DNA of 64,000 bases, from positions 310,001 to 374,000 of the forward strand of contig CBDBHZ010000011.1 of the NCBI GenBank assembly GCA_965205905.1. Reading direction: 5' to 3'. The notes beneath the pieces are model-generated. The model searched no databases and had not been told where the DNA came from. It was given only the letters and a program-made list of their open reading frames with translations. The number at the start of each line of letters is the position of its first letter. Positions within the stretch are counted from its first letter, which is position 1. This document shows, piece by piece, positions 8,131 to 15,750 of this stretch. Source of the DNA: JAHZMA01 sp965205905. GTDB lineage: Bacteria; Pseudomonadota; Alphaproteobacteria; JABAAW01; JAHZMA01. The position numbers and the translations under genes were made by a program.

Positions 8131-9309
8131 ATGTTACAGCATCAACAACCAGATGAATTGTTAGATTCAGCTGATATTTCAGAGCCTTACAAGCAGAAAC
8201 CTTTAAAGAACGATATTCACTTCAAGATTCAGATTCCACGCCATCACGAATCGCTTACTAATTTTATCAAAAAACAGTTATTACAAAGAGTGCCACCAGA
8301 AACCGCACGCGATATTAGCTTAAAGGCGATGCGTTTGCTAAAGCCTGTTATTTTACCCGATTCGACATCAGATATTTTTTCGCAAGAGATTGGTGGTTTA
8401 AATTTTACTCACCCCGTTGGTTTAGCCGCAGGGTTTGATAAAGATGCATTATCAGGGCTTGCCATGTTTCAATCAGGTATCGGTGCGATAGAACTAGGCA
8501 CGGTAACGCCAAAACCGCAAAAAGGTAATCTTAAGCCACGCCTGTTTCGCCTCAAAGAAGATAAAGCGATTATCAACCGTATGGGTTTTAATAATAAAGG
8601 GCTTGCGCGCATGGTTTCAAGGCTCAATAAAATTAAAAGCCATAAAAAACCAAATCAAATTATCGGCATCAATATTGGCAAAAATAAAGATGGTGATATT
8701 AGTGATTATCTCACCTGTTTCAAGCAAACCGCGCATTTGGTGGATTATATGACGATTAATATTTCATCACCCAATACGCCAAACTTACGTGATTTACAAA
8801 CGCCCGATATGATTAAAAAATTGGTGAGTGATTGTAAAAATTATGCCGTTAAAAATAATATTAACGCTCCGATATTTCTTAAATTAGCCCCTGATTTAGA
8901 GCCAGCTGATATTAAAATATTGGCAAAATCTTTATTAAAATTACAAACAATATTAAGCGGGTTGATTCTTACCAATACCACTGTTAAACGTCCCGAAACA
9001 TTGCAATCAAAAGATTCGAATCAGCAAGGTGGCTTAAGCGGCGCGCCTTTATTTGAGAGTTCTACCAATATTTTACGGCAATTTGCGCGTGAGACTGAAA
9101 TGCAAATTCCGATTATCGGGGTGGGCGGTATCAGCAATGGTTTGCAAGCCTATCAAAAAATCAAAGCGGGTGCGTCATTGGTGCAGATTTACACCGCCAT
9201 GATTTACCAAAGCAATTATCTGCCTGCGCATATCTTAAATGATATGGCAAAATATATGAAACAAGATGGTTACACCCATATCAGCCAAGCGGTTGGTGCT
9301 GATATATAA
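8131..9309 (+). CDS. pyrD: Dihydroorotate dehydrogenase (quinone), class 2
   Basis: 392 residues from the ATG at 8131; an in-frame opening at 8095 lies inside the tRNA and is rejected. PyrD oxidises dihydroorotate to orotate using quinone at the inner membrane. Visible motifs are GLAAGFDKDA, GAIELGTVTPKPQKGN, INRMGFNNKG, the catalytic-base region NISSPNTPNLR, and the FMN phosphate motif IIGVGGI. Class 2 proteins usually begin near the helix matching LTNFIKKQLLQRVPPETARD, so the first 45-50 residues are an unusual polar extension or the real start is further in. No convincing ribosome site decides this. Confidence 0.93.
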   Translation: MLQHQQPDELLDSADISEPYKQKPLKNDIHFKIQIPRHHESLTNFIKKQLLQRVPPETARDISLKAMRLLKPVILPDSTSDIFSQEIGGLNFTHPVGLAAGFDKDALSGLAMFQSGIGAIELGTVTPKPQKGNLKPRLFRLKEDKAIINRMGFNNKGLARMVSRLNKIKSHKKPNQIIGINIGKNKDGDISDYLTCFKQTAHLVDYMTINISSPNTPNLRDLQTPDMIKKLVSDCKNYAVKNNINAPIFLKLAPDLEPADIKILAKSLLKLQTILSGLILTNTTVKRPETLQSKDSNQQGGLSGAPLFESSTNILRQFARETEMQIPIIGVGGISNGLQAYQKIKAGASLVQIYTAMIYQSNYLPAHILNDMAKYMKQDGYTHISQAVGADI

Positions 9310-9312
9310 GCG

Positions 9313-10215
9313 ATGCGTTTGATTCAAAATTTCTCGGAACTGATTGATGATTACGATATTTATCTGGTTGACCAATGGGGCGTGTTGCATAATGGGAAAG
9401 TTGGCTTTAAGGGCGCGTTTGATGCGCTGAATGCGCTGAAACAAAAGGGCAAAACCGTCATCATTCTTTCAAATTCTAGCAGACCTTACGATGCCACCGC
9501 TGATATGCTAGATGATTTGGGTTTTCCTGAATATTTGTATGATTCGATTATCACCTCTGGCACTGATTTTCAGGATAATATCATTCATCGGCATCAGGCT
9601 TTTTATCAAAATTTAGGCAATAAATGCTTCACCATCAGTTGGGAACAAGATTTAAAACCCGTTAATGGGCGAAAATTGCGACATGCGGTGCTAGATAATA
9701 TGCCGTTAGAATCGGTTGATGATGTGCTACAGGCTGATTTTATTTTATGTGCGGGCATCAATCGGCAAGCCACGCTCGATTCGTACCGTTCATTATTGCA
9801 ACAGGCGAAACAGCGCAATTTGCCGATGGTATGTATTAACCCAGATAAAGTATCGGTCGCGCCTGATGGCAGGTTAGAATTATGTCCGGGCGCGATTGCT
9901 GATTTATACGAACAAGAATATCAGGGCAATGTATCGTGGCATGGCAAACCATACGCGCCTATCTATCAAGCGGCGGAACGAATTGCTAACTGCAAGATAA
10001 ATAAACGCGTGCTTGCGATAGGTGATTCGATTCATCACGATATAGATGGCATCAAACAGATGGGTGGCGATGGTTTATTCATCACAGGCGGTATTGCGTG
10101 GCAAGAAATTGGGCTTGCCAACCAATATGATTCGCCTAGCTTAGAACAGTTGCAAAATTTTTACCAAAAGCATCAGATTTTTGCTGATTACGCGCAACCG
10201 AAATTATCGTTATAG
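9313..10215 (+). CDS. HAD-superfamily class IIA hydrolase (TIGR01459-like)
   Basis: 300 residues. HAD motif I is DIYLVDQWGVLHNG, motif II is VIILSNSSRP, and the C-terminal DxxxxD motif appears as AIGDSIHHDIDGIKQMGGDG. This is the NagD-like class IIA fold and resembles the alphaproteobacterial TIGR01459 family, whose substrate is not established. The gene starts 3 bp after pyrD and is probably cotranscribed with it. Confidence 0.88.
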   Translation: MRLIQNFSELIDDYDIYLVDQWGVLHNGKVGFKGAFDALNALKQKGKTVIILSNSSRPYDATADMLDDLGFPEYLYDSIITSGTDFQDNIIHRHQAFYQNLGNKCFTISWEQDLKPVNGRKLRHAVLDNMPLESVDDVLQADFILCAGINRQATLDSYRSLLQQAKQRNLPMVCINPDKVSVAPDGRLELCPGAIADLYEQEYQGNVSWHGKPYAPIYQAAERIANCKINKRVLAIGDSIHHDIDGIKQMGGDGLFITGGIAWQEIGLANQYDSPSLEQLQNFYQKHQIFADYAQPKLSL

Positions 10216-11238
10216 TCAGATTTTTTGCGACACATTGGCATCGTCAAAACTCTTCATGCCATGATGGCAAGCAAGCGCGATTTTTAAGATTGCCAAAGCG
10301 GCTGCGCCACCACTGGCTTCACCCAAACGCATTTGCAAATCTAAAATCGGCGGTTTATTAAGCCTATCTAGCACATTGATATGCGCTTGTTCGTCAGAAA
10401 CATGCCCCGCCACACAATGGGCGATATAATCTTCGTCAATTTCATGCAAAATCGCCGCCGCCGCACAGGCAATATAGCCATCTAATATCACTGCCACATT
10501 GGCGATTCGTGCCGCGATAATACAGCCCAGAATCGCGCAAATCTCAAATCCGCCAACATGCCGTAAAACCTGAAGCGGAGCGTTTTTGCCCGTAAAATTA
10601 TCAGCATGTAGCGCCACAGCTTTTGCCACCAAATCGATTTTTTGCTGATAAATCGTGTCATCAATGCCTGTGCCACGCCCCACCCAATCTTTCGCCTCAC
10701 CGCCATAAAGCGCATGATAAATCGCCGCCGCCGCCGTGCTGTTGCCGATACCCATTTCACCGGGAATCACCACATCTACCTTATCATCAACCGCCATCAT
10801 GCCGTAGCTGATGGCATGGGCGCACGCTTGTTCTTTCATTGCCGCTTGCACAGTAAAATCTTCGGTTGGTTGCTGTAAATTCAAATCATAGGCGTAAAAA
10901 TCAGCATTTAACATGCCCGCAATCTGGTTGATAGCAGCCCCGCCTGATTGAAAATTTTCCAACATGGCGGCGGTAACATCGGTAGGAAAAGCCGATATTT
11001 GATGGTTGGTGGCAATGCCATGATTGGCGGCAAATACCGCGATACGCGGGTGATTCAGTGGCGCAGGGCGGGTGCCACGCACCGATTCATACCAACAAGC
11101 AAGCTGTTCTAATCTGCCTAATGAATGCAACGGCTTGGTTAATTGCGCCTGATGCGCTTCCGCCTGCTTAAAGATATTTTCATCCAATGGTTTAAATTGT
11201 TGAAATAAGTCGGTAATATCAGAAAAATCTGTGGTCAT
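10216..11238 (-). CDS. cobT: Nicotinate-nucleotide--dimethylbenzimidazole phosphoribosyltransferase
   Basis: 340 residues (the enzyme is called CobU in Pseudomonas/rhizobial naming). It activates dimethylbenzimidazole to alpha-ribazole phosphate for the lower ligand of cobalamin. The motifs RIAVFAANHGIA, FQSGGAAINQIA, GEMGIGNSTAAAAI and the C-terminal MRLGEASGGAAA are characteristic; the catalytic Glu lies in the latter. It ends back-to-back with the HAD gene (no gap) and is divergent from the ribazoletransferase gene. Not to be confused with the cobaltochelatase subunit at 46531. Confidence 0.95.
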   Translation of the reverse strand: MTTDFSDITDLFQQFKPLDENIFKQAEAHQAQLTKPLHSLGRLEQLACWYESVRGTRPAPLNHPRIAVFAANHGIATNHQISAFPTDVTAAMLENFQSGGAAINQIAGMLNADFYAYDLNLQQPTEDFTVQAAMKEQACAHAISYGMMAVDDKVDVVIPGEMGIGNSTAAAAIYHALYGGEAKDWVGRGTGIDDTIYQQKIDLVAKAVALHADNFTGKNAPLQVLRHVGGFEICAILGCIIAARIANVAVILDGYIACAAAAILHEIDEDYIAHCVAGHVSDEQAHINVLDRLNKPPILDLQMRLGEASGGAAALAILKIALACHHGMKSFDDANVSQKI

Positions 11239-11297
11239 GTTTTGCCTCGCACGTCATTGTTTTGGTGAATCAATATTTTAATTAGAAAGAAAATGCA

Positions 11298-12092
11298 ATG
11301 AAATTCATATATATCATTTTTCACCCATTAATTGCGCTGATTAATTGGTGGCATTTTCTCACTATTTTACCCTTGCCGAAAGTGCCGTATCATCCTTTGA
11401 AAAATATCGCCTTTGCTTTGCCGATTGCGTCGCTTGCCATCGGGTTTATCACGGCTTTTTTCTTTCAAATCGGCTATTGGTTGAATTTACCGCCTTTTAT
11501 TTGCGGGTTGTTTGTGATTATTGGGCAGGTGATTTTAACGGGCGCGTTGCATGAAGATGGGCTTGCCGATAGTGCCGATGCACTAGGTGTACGTAGCCCT
11601 GATAAGCATCAGAAATTACAAAAAACCCGTACCGACCATGCCATTGGCACGTACGGCACGCTTTCATTGATTCTGGTGCTGTTGGGCAAGGCGATGCTGT
11701 TTACGTCGGTGCTTCACCCTAAAATGCTGTGGCTGATTCTGCCCCTTGCTCATATGTTATCGCGCACGCAATGGGTGGTTTTGGTGGCGATGTTGCCAGT
11801 GGTTGAGGGCAGTAAATTAGCCCCACAAATCTCACCGATTGCCAAATGGCAGTTGCTGATTGTGTTACTGTTGAGTTTTATTTTTAGCTATGCTTTGTTT
11901 GAGTATTTTTTATTTTTTAGTATCAATTGGGAGTTTATTTTACTGTTTTGGTTGGTTCAAATTTACGGATTTTATTATTTTTTCAAGCGGAAATTTGGCG
12001 GTCTATCGGGTGATTTATTGGGGGCGGCACAGCAAATCACTGAGTTCTTGATTATTTTTGTCGCTTTATGTATGATTTTTCTTGCTAAATGA
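11298..12092 (+). CDS. cobS: Adenosylcobinamide-GDP ribazoletransferase (cobalamin synthase)
   Basis: 264-residue multi-spanning membrane enzyme (CobV in the other nomenclature) joining alpha-ribazole to adenosylcobinamide-GDP in the last steps of B12 synthesis. The signature GALHEDGLADSADALG and KTRTDHAIGTYG is present, with five to seven hydrophobic helices after it. Divergent from the NaMN:DMB transferase gene with 59 bp between. I see no cobalamin riboswitch in that gap. Confidence 0.94.
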   Translation: MKFIYIIFHPLIALINWWHFLTILPLPKVPYHPLKNIAFALPIASLAIGFITAFFFQIGYWLNLPPFICGLFVIIGQVILTGALHEDGLADSADALGVRSPDKHQKLQKTRTDHAIGTYGTLSLILVLLGKAMLFTSVLHPKMLWLILPLAHMLSRTQWVVLVAMLPVVEGSKLAPQISPIAKWQLLIVLLLSFIFSYALFEYFLFFSINWEFILLFWLVQIYGFYYFFKRKFGGLSGDLLGAAQQITEFLIIFVALCMIFLAK

Positions 12093-12122
12093 GTCGATTT
12101 AAGCATAAAAATAGATGATTTT

Positions 12123-12199
12123 CGGGACGTAGCTCAGCTTGGTAGAGTGCCTGCTTTGGGAGCAGGATGTCGTTGGTTCGAATCCAGCCGTCCCGACCA
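12123..12199 (+). tRNA. tRNA-Pro(TGG)
   Basis: 77 nt with encoded CCA. Acceptor CGGGACG/CGTCCCG, anticodon stem CCTGC/GCAGG enclosing TTTGGGA (anticodon TGG), T-arm TTGGTTCGAATCCAG. Confidence 0.97.
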
Positions 12200-12228
12200 T
12201 ATTTTAGATGGTTTTTTAGGATTATAAA

Positions 12229-12537
12229 ATGTCACGGGTAAGAATTTTTCAACAACCAAAAACCGCCATGCAATCGGGGCGGGCGGGTACCGATGAATGG
12301 TTGGTGCAGTTTGAATTGGAACAGGTGAAAATCACTGATGCGGGAATGCAGTGGCAAACCAGACCGAATACCAATAGTCAGTTGAAGTTGAAATTCGCAA
12401 CCCTAGAAGAGGCTGAAACATGGGCAAAGGGCAACGGGCATAGCTATCATGTTTTAGTGCCACAAAAGCGCAACATTAAGCCGAAAGCCTATGCTGATAA
12501 TTTTGCCTATCACCGCACCCAACCTTGGACTCATTAA
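12229..12537 (+). CDS. NDUFS4-like complex I accessory subunit (ETC complex I conserved region)
   Basis: 102 residues starting MSRVRIFQQPKTAMQSGRAG and containing WLVQFE, LKFATLEEAETWAKGNG and the C-terminal KPKAYADNFAYHR. This is the pattern of the NADH dehydrogenase 18-kDa/NDUFS4 family, which Alphaproteobacteria share with mitochondria. It should sit on the peripheral arm of NADH:quinone oxidoreductase in the cytoplasm. It lies alone between two tRNA genes; no nuo genes are in the window. Confidence 0.9.
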   Translation: MSRVRIFQQPKTAMQSGRAGTDEWLVQFELEQVKITDAGMQWQTRPNTNSQLKLKFATLEEAETWAKGNGHSYHVLVPQKRNIKPKAYADNFAYHRTQPWTH

Positions 12538-12568
12538 TGGGGACTCATTAGGGGATTTCACTCATCAC

Positions 12569-12645
12569 GCGCCTGTAGCTCAGTAGGATAGAGCACGTGC
12601 CTTCTAAGCATGGGGTCAGGGGTTCGAATCCTCTCAGGCGCGCCA
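12569..12645 (+). tRNA. tRNA-Arg(TCT)
   Basis: 77 nt with CCA. Acceptor GCGCCTG/CAGGCGC, anticodon loop CTTCTAA (anticodon TCT), T-arm AGGGGTTCGAATCCTCT. The accessory segment 12.65-16.4 kb begins directly after it; I searched the far end by eye for a copy of its 3' end and found none. Confidence 0.96.
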
Positions 12646-12730
12646 ATTTTTGTAGAGACACGCCCCGCAAAAGCGTTTTTTATTGAAAATCAACGCCAAT
12701 AATGGTATTTTAATAAAAAGGAGTATTATA

Positions 12731-12955
12731 ATGACAATAGAAAACCTTAACATAAATGTCTCATTAGATGATGGCACCTATCATATATTAGATAAATTTG
12801 CTGAAGCAGAAAGCAAAACGTCGGCAATTATGGCGGCATCTCTCATCAAAGAAGCCATTGATGCTCGCAACGAAGATGCAATACTCTCTCACCATGCCGA
12901 AACACGGCTGAAAAATGTTGAAACATGGCATTCACACGAAGAGGCATGGCGTTAA
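12731..12955 (+). CDS. Putative RelB/CopG-type antitoxin
   Basis: 74 residues. The ATG at 12731 has AAGGAG about 8 nt upstream, so it is preferred to an in-frame start at 12683. The N-terminal strand and helices (NINVSLDDGTYHILDKFAEA, then ESKTSAIMAASLIKEAID) look like a ribbon-helix-helix DNA-binding dimer. The acidic/aromatic tail ETWHSHEEAW would be the toxin-wrapping part. The RelE-like gene follows after 6 bp. The assignment is from fold pattern and neighbour, not from a diagnostic motif. Confidence 0.72.
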   Translation: MTIENLNINVSLDDGTYHILDKFAEAESKTSAIMAASLIKEAIDARNEDAILSHHAETRLKNVETWHSHEEAWR

Positions 12956-12961
12956 ACTGCC

Positions 12962-13243
12962 ATGAATGCCGAAAAATGGGTTGTGCAATATGCTGATATT
13001 GTTATTAGCAAAGATATACCTGCCCTTGATTCAGCGATAAAAACGAGAATAAAAGAAGCCATTGAAAATAAATTAGCGTGTAATCCAATCCATTTTGGAA
13101 AACCGCTTCGGCATAGCCCTAGCAATGTAAAAAGCTTGCGTGTGGGTAAATATCGTATTTTATATATCATTGATAATAGCAACAACATTGTATCGATTGC
13201 GGCGATTGGGCATCGTCAAGAGATATATAAACGCGTGGAATAA
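12962..13243 (+). CDS. RelE/ParE-family toxin
   Basis: 93 residues. It has the family's shape: a basic helix-rich start (KTRIKEAIENKLACNPIHFGKPLR), then SLRVGKYRILYIID and IVSIAAIGHRQEIYKRVE. The strand R-VGKYRILY and the C-terminal HR-IYKR pattern are typical of RelE-superfamily mRNA interferases. It is encoded 6 bp after the predicted antitoxin and before a REP-type palindrome. Type II toxin-antitoxin pairs of this kind are autoregulated; no operator was identified. Confidence 0.8.
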   Translation: MNAEKWVVQYADIVISKDIPALDSAIKTRIKEAIENKLACNPIHFGKPLRHSPSNVKSLRVGKYRILYIIDNSNNIVSIAAIGHRQEIYKRVE

Positions 13244-13270
13244 GTAGGGCGAGACTTACTCTCTATCTTT

Positions 13271-13344
13271 CGTCGTTCCGTGCCAATGCCGATAGGCATT
13301 GTAAGAGACACGGAATCCATATGGCAAACGAAGTTTGCATTCAA
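13271..13344. repeat. REP-type palindromic element A, copy 1
   Basis: Outer arms TTCCGTG/CACGGAA enclose a hairpin CAATGCC-gata-GGCATTG and the linker TAAGAGA. A second hairpin GCAAAC-gaa-GTTTGC follows. The second copy is at 48328-48405 with a different but equally perfect inner stem. The block lies between the RelE-type gene and the unit at 13431. Confidence 0.85.
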
Positions 13345-13430
13345 GATACTGCCTTTGTATTGAGTATTTAATCACCCTCACCGCTTTCGTGTTGAGCAAC
13401 AGCAATTTGCACCTCCGCTAGTATGTGGTA

Positions 13431-13618
13431 CGGCGGGGGGTTGTTAAGGGGGGCAAGTGGCAAGAGGCGTCTGCTTGGCAAACTGTCCAACGGACAAAAG
13501 TTTGACAAGCGCGCATCGAGAAGCCACCTCGCGCCCCCCTTAAATCATAAAACAACTCCGCAAAGCCCCCCATATAATAATGTATAGAGGCAAGCACGGC
13601 TTTTGTGCTGACGAATCT
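13431..13618. repeat. G6/C6-bounded palindromic unit U1 (left inverted copy)
   Basis: 188 bp, about 90% identical by eye to the reverse complement of U2 (15751-15937). TTAAGGGGGGC at 13444-13454 and GCCCCCCTTAA at 13533-13543 are inverted ends of the core. The core folds again (GTGGC/GCCAC; TGTCC/GGACA). The outer part runs through CCCCCCATATAATAATGT to a tail ending GACGAATCT. The flank at 13380-13430 carries the short GCGGAGGTG-type module seen in other blocks. No coding potential: the open frames here are by-products of the repeat. Confidence 0.88.
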
Positions 13619-13652
13619 TGAAACACGCACTGCGCTTGTGTTACACGCCTTT

Positions 13653-13692
13653 AAAAAAATACCCCCACTCATCATAAATGATAAATGGGGGC
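13653..13692 (-). terminator. Intrinsic terminator, minus strand
   Basis: On the minus strand CCCCCA pairs with TGGGGG, with an inner ATCAT/ATGAT pairing, followed by ATTTTTTT. It would stop any minus-strand transcript that reads past the terminator at 13758. Confidence 0.75.
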
Positions 13693-13757
13693 TCGAGCTG
13701 ACTCTGTACAGTTTTTGAACCAAATAAGCGTTTTATCAATACCGTTACGGCATCAAC

Positions 13758-13787
13758 AAAAAAGCTACTAGAAAAACTCTAGTAGCT
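13758..13787 (-). terminator. Intrinsic terminator of the small minus-strand RNA
   Basis: On the minus strand AGCTACTAGAG-tttt-CTCTAGTAGCT-like stem (GCTACTAGA/CTAGTAGC clear) followed by TTTTTT. It contains the TAG stop codon of the 23-codon ORF in its 5' arm. Confidence 0.8.
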
Positions 13788-13850
13788 GGGAATTAGTAAC
13801 CGTTGATACGCAAAAAACGGCGTGACGCTTTTTAGCGTACGCTTGGACAT
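13779..13850 (-). CDS. Tiny basic ORF (23 aa) in a self-closing transcript; type I toxin-like candidate
   Basis: ATG at 13850; the peptide begins MSKRTLKSVTPFFAYQRLL and ends IPSY. It is basic and mixed hydrophobic. A GGAAG is about 9 nt upstream. The last third of the coding region (13793-13811) is complementary to the leader (13943-13951 and 13958-13966; two 9-bp blocks), and the stop codon is inside the terminator stem. Leader-to-3'-end pairing of this sort is known from AapA-type type I toxins. Sequence similarity to any toxin family is not claimed; it may be non-coding. Confidence 0.35.
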   Translation of the reverse strand: MSKRTLKSVTPFFAYQRLLIPSY

Positions 13851-14001
13851 ATAGCGCCACTTCCCAGCCAAAAACTGAGAGTGAACACCATCGACGCAAA
13901 AAAATATAAGAAATCGCGTCAAATCACGGTTGATGCAACCGTGCGTATCAAAAAAGAGGTTACTAAGCCCCACGCTAGAAAACTTTTCAAACGATGAGTT
14001 T

Positions 14002-14030
14002 ATTGTAAGGGGTTAGAGATGACAATGCAA
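14002..14030 (-). promoter_or_regulatory. Predicted promoter of the small minus-strand RNA
   Basis: On the minus strand TTGCAT (14030-14025), 17 bp, TACAAT (14007-14002). It sits just after the stop codon of the cupin-like gene, so the RNA can be made separately from the upstream operon. Confidence 0.5.
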
Positions 14031-14038
14031 GAGTGATT

Positions 14039-14686
14039 TTAAATAGAAAAATGTTTTTTAATGAATTTTTTAGTCTCTATTAGTATTTCTTTATCGATTT
14101 TTTCTCTGTTAAACAGATATTCTTTTTCACCATTTATTGAACCAACAACTTTTGGTGTTCCGTTTGTTTTTTTAGAGAAAAAAGCTAATGTAATACTTTC
14201 ATTATCTTCAGGAACATCAGTAAAGTGAAATTCATCTTTCTTGACGAGGTAATGGGTGTTTTTTACATATGTTGTTTTATGATTAAATATAAGATTACCA
14301 ATATCATCAGTCTTTTTTAACTTCGAAATATTATTTTCATACTCAACAATATATATTCTTTCGTGTGCGTCAGATAAATTCTTACACTCTTCCCAGTTCC
14401 AAATTATATTGGTTACACTACCTTTGAGTATATAACTATATATATCTAAATTATGTTGGTGGGGACGCCAGTCAGGGGATTGCTTGTTTCTTTTACCTTT
14501 TAGCCAAACATGAATTCTCAAATTATAGTCTTCACTATTAAAGTCATTTATTTTTAGGATATAAAACCCGTATGGATGCAAAGTTATGTTCGACTCATTT
14601 AAGTTTTTTTCAATAATAGTTTTTAGGCTATTCAAAGTAATATTAGAATTAAAACTTGATACAAAGTCTATGAGAGTTTTATCCAT
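14039..14686 (-). CDS. Cupin-like protein of unknown function, partner of the membrane protein upstream
   Basis: 215 residues, not recognised as a named family. The middle is beta-strand rich, with a HxH pair in DWRPHQHNLDIYSYILKG (His 76 and 78) and a later His in KKDEFHFTDVPEDNES. This spacing resembles a metal-binding cupin barrel, but the usual Glu is not evident. The C-terminus is a Lys-rich helix. It overlaps the upstream membrane-protein gene by 8 nt, so the two are coupled. It is more AT-rich than the core genes and is bracketed with its partner by inverted units U1 and U2, which suggests a transferred cassette. Confidence 0.6.
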   Translation of the reverse strand: MDKTLIDFVSSFNSNITLNSLKTIIEKNLNESNITLHPYGFYILKINDFNSEDYNLRIHVWLKGKRNKQSPDWRPHQHNLDIYSYILKGSVTNIIWNWEECKNLSDAHERIYIVEYENNISKLKKTDDIGNLIFNHKTTYVKNTHYLVKKDEFHFTDVPEDNESITLAFFSKKTNGTPKVVGSINGEKEYLFNREKIDKEILIETKKFIKKHFSI

Positions 14687-15590
14687 ATAACGACTTATTT
14701 TTTGTTACAGCTTCATAAATTAAATTTTGAATATCTACATTGTTAATGTCTTTAAAATATGTCTCCATAAATGATTTTATGCTAGCTTCTGTTATTGTTT
14801 CATCAATTTCAAAATTTTCTATCTCCTGTTCTATTGATTGTTGCCATTTTAATGTGCATTCCCTTTGATATTTATCAAAAAAAACACTTCCTCTTGAATA
14901 ATGAAGTGCTGGCTCTTGCGGGTTCTCAAATGTGATAATTAAATCATCATGGGAAAAGTCATATCTAAATTGAGAAAAATGATTAGAAAATGCTAGTTCA
15001 CAAGTAACTAAACCACCCTTCTTATGTAGGTGAATTGTTTTAATAAGTGTGGCTATTAATTGGGCTTGCACATACTGATAATTCCAATCTATGTTTGAAA
15101 CTTTATTACTACGATTATTTTTTCTATATTTAGCATAATCTTCACATAATTTCTGATTGTTCGGGTCAAGAATTATTATTTTAATCTTAATGTTTTTGTC
15201 ATTGTTTGTTGCCTGCTCTGCAAGTATAGGATAAATTTTATTTCTAACATAATTAGCCGTATTCCCAACATAAGTCCATTCATCAGTATTTCTTGCTGCC
15301 TTTTGCAATTCTGCTCTTATATTTTTTGGCATTACTTTGCTCTCTTGTATTTGCAACATTTCAGGTAACTTGATAAAATTTATAACAAAATGAATAAATA
15401 CCATCACAATACTTGTTGCTATTAAGTTATCAAGAATAGTTTCAAATGTGGTGTTATTAAAAATTGTATAATCTATCAAGATTCTGAGTATAATACAAAT
15501 GGCAAAAAACTCTAATGACACGAGTATCATAAACTTTTTGTGCCAATTTATTATTCTCTCAAACCGCTTGCTACTTGTTTTACCTGCCAT
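14679..15590 (-). CDS. Membrane protein with two N-terminal helices and a cytoplasmic domain of unknown function
   Basis: 303 residues from the ATG at 15590 (a GTG precedes it). Two hydrophobic helices (about 20-40 and 54-73) anchor a roughly 220-residue soluble domain with WTYVGNTANYVRNKIYPIL, IKIKIIILDPNN, and SRGSVFFDKYQRE. The alternation of strands and the LDP segment recall PLD-like or nucleotide-binding folds, but no HKD, TIR or NTPase motif is complete, so I assign none. With the coupled cupin-like gene it forms a two-gene accessory operon. Two-helix anchors followed by effector domains are common in anti-phage systems; this role is inference only. Confidence 0.6.
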   Translation of the reverse strand: MAGKTSSKRFERIINWHKKFMILVSLEFFAICIILRILIDYTIFNNTTFETILDNLIATSIVMVFIHFVINFIKLPEMLQIQESKVMPKNIRAELQKAARNTDEWTYVGNTANYVRNKIYPILAEQATNNDKNIKIKIIILDPNNQKLCEDYAKYRKNNRSNKVSNIDWNYQYVQAQLIATLIKTIHLHKKGGLVTCELAFSNHFSQFRYDFSHDDLIITFENPQEPALHYSRGSVFFDKYQRECTLKWQQSIEQEIENFEIDETITEASIKSFMETYFKDINNVDIQNLIYEAVTKNKSLYG

Positions 15591-15750
15591 CACTGCTTAA
15601 TTGCTTTCTATATAACGATTGCACACTATGCAATTACAATAACATTTATTATATTGATGGTATATTTTTTAAAAATAATTTATTTAATTCTTAATTTTAT
15701 TATTACCAAATTAGCTCCATAAATTAGTATCAAAAGAAGAGCGTGTTGCT

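Larger units (their letters stand above)
13758..13995 (-). ncRNA. Predicted structured small RNA (or short mRNA)
   Basis: A transcript of about 240 nt is predicted from the promoter at 14002-14030 to the terminator at 13758. It folds on itself: a long-range 9+9 bp closing helix (13958-13966 with 13793-13801; 13943-13951 with 13803-13811), a perfect 8-bp hairpin CACGGTTG-cat-CAACCGTG, and a GACGC/GCGTC hairpin inside. It may act through the 23-codon ORF or as RNA only. It is not 6S, SRP, tmRNA or RNase P RNA as far as I can judge. Confidence 0.6.

Noticed and set aside
11239..11297. Cobalamin riboswitch between the divergent B12 genes
   Set aside because: The 59-bp gap is far too short for the aptamer and no B12-box sequence is visible.
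13418..13723. 101-codon minus-strand open frame in the repeat block
   Set aside because: It lies across U1 and its flank; the low-complexity, Cys/Arg-rich translation and shared frame in other units mark it as a repeat by-product.
13758..13995. 6S RNA, SRP RNA or tmRNA
   Set aside because: The predicted fold has a long closing helix with branched interior; no SRP GGAA loop pattern, tag-peptide ORF or central 6S bubble could be recognised. Kept as an unnamed structured RNA.
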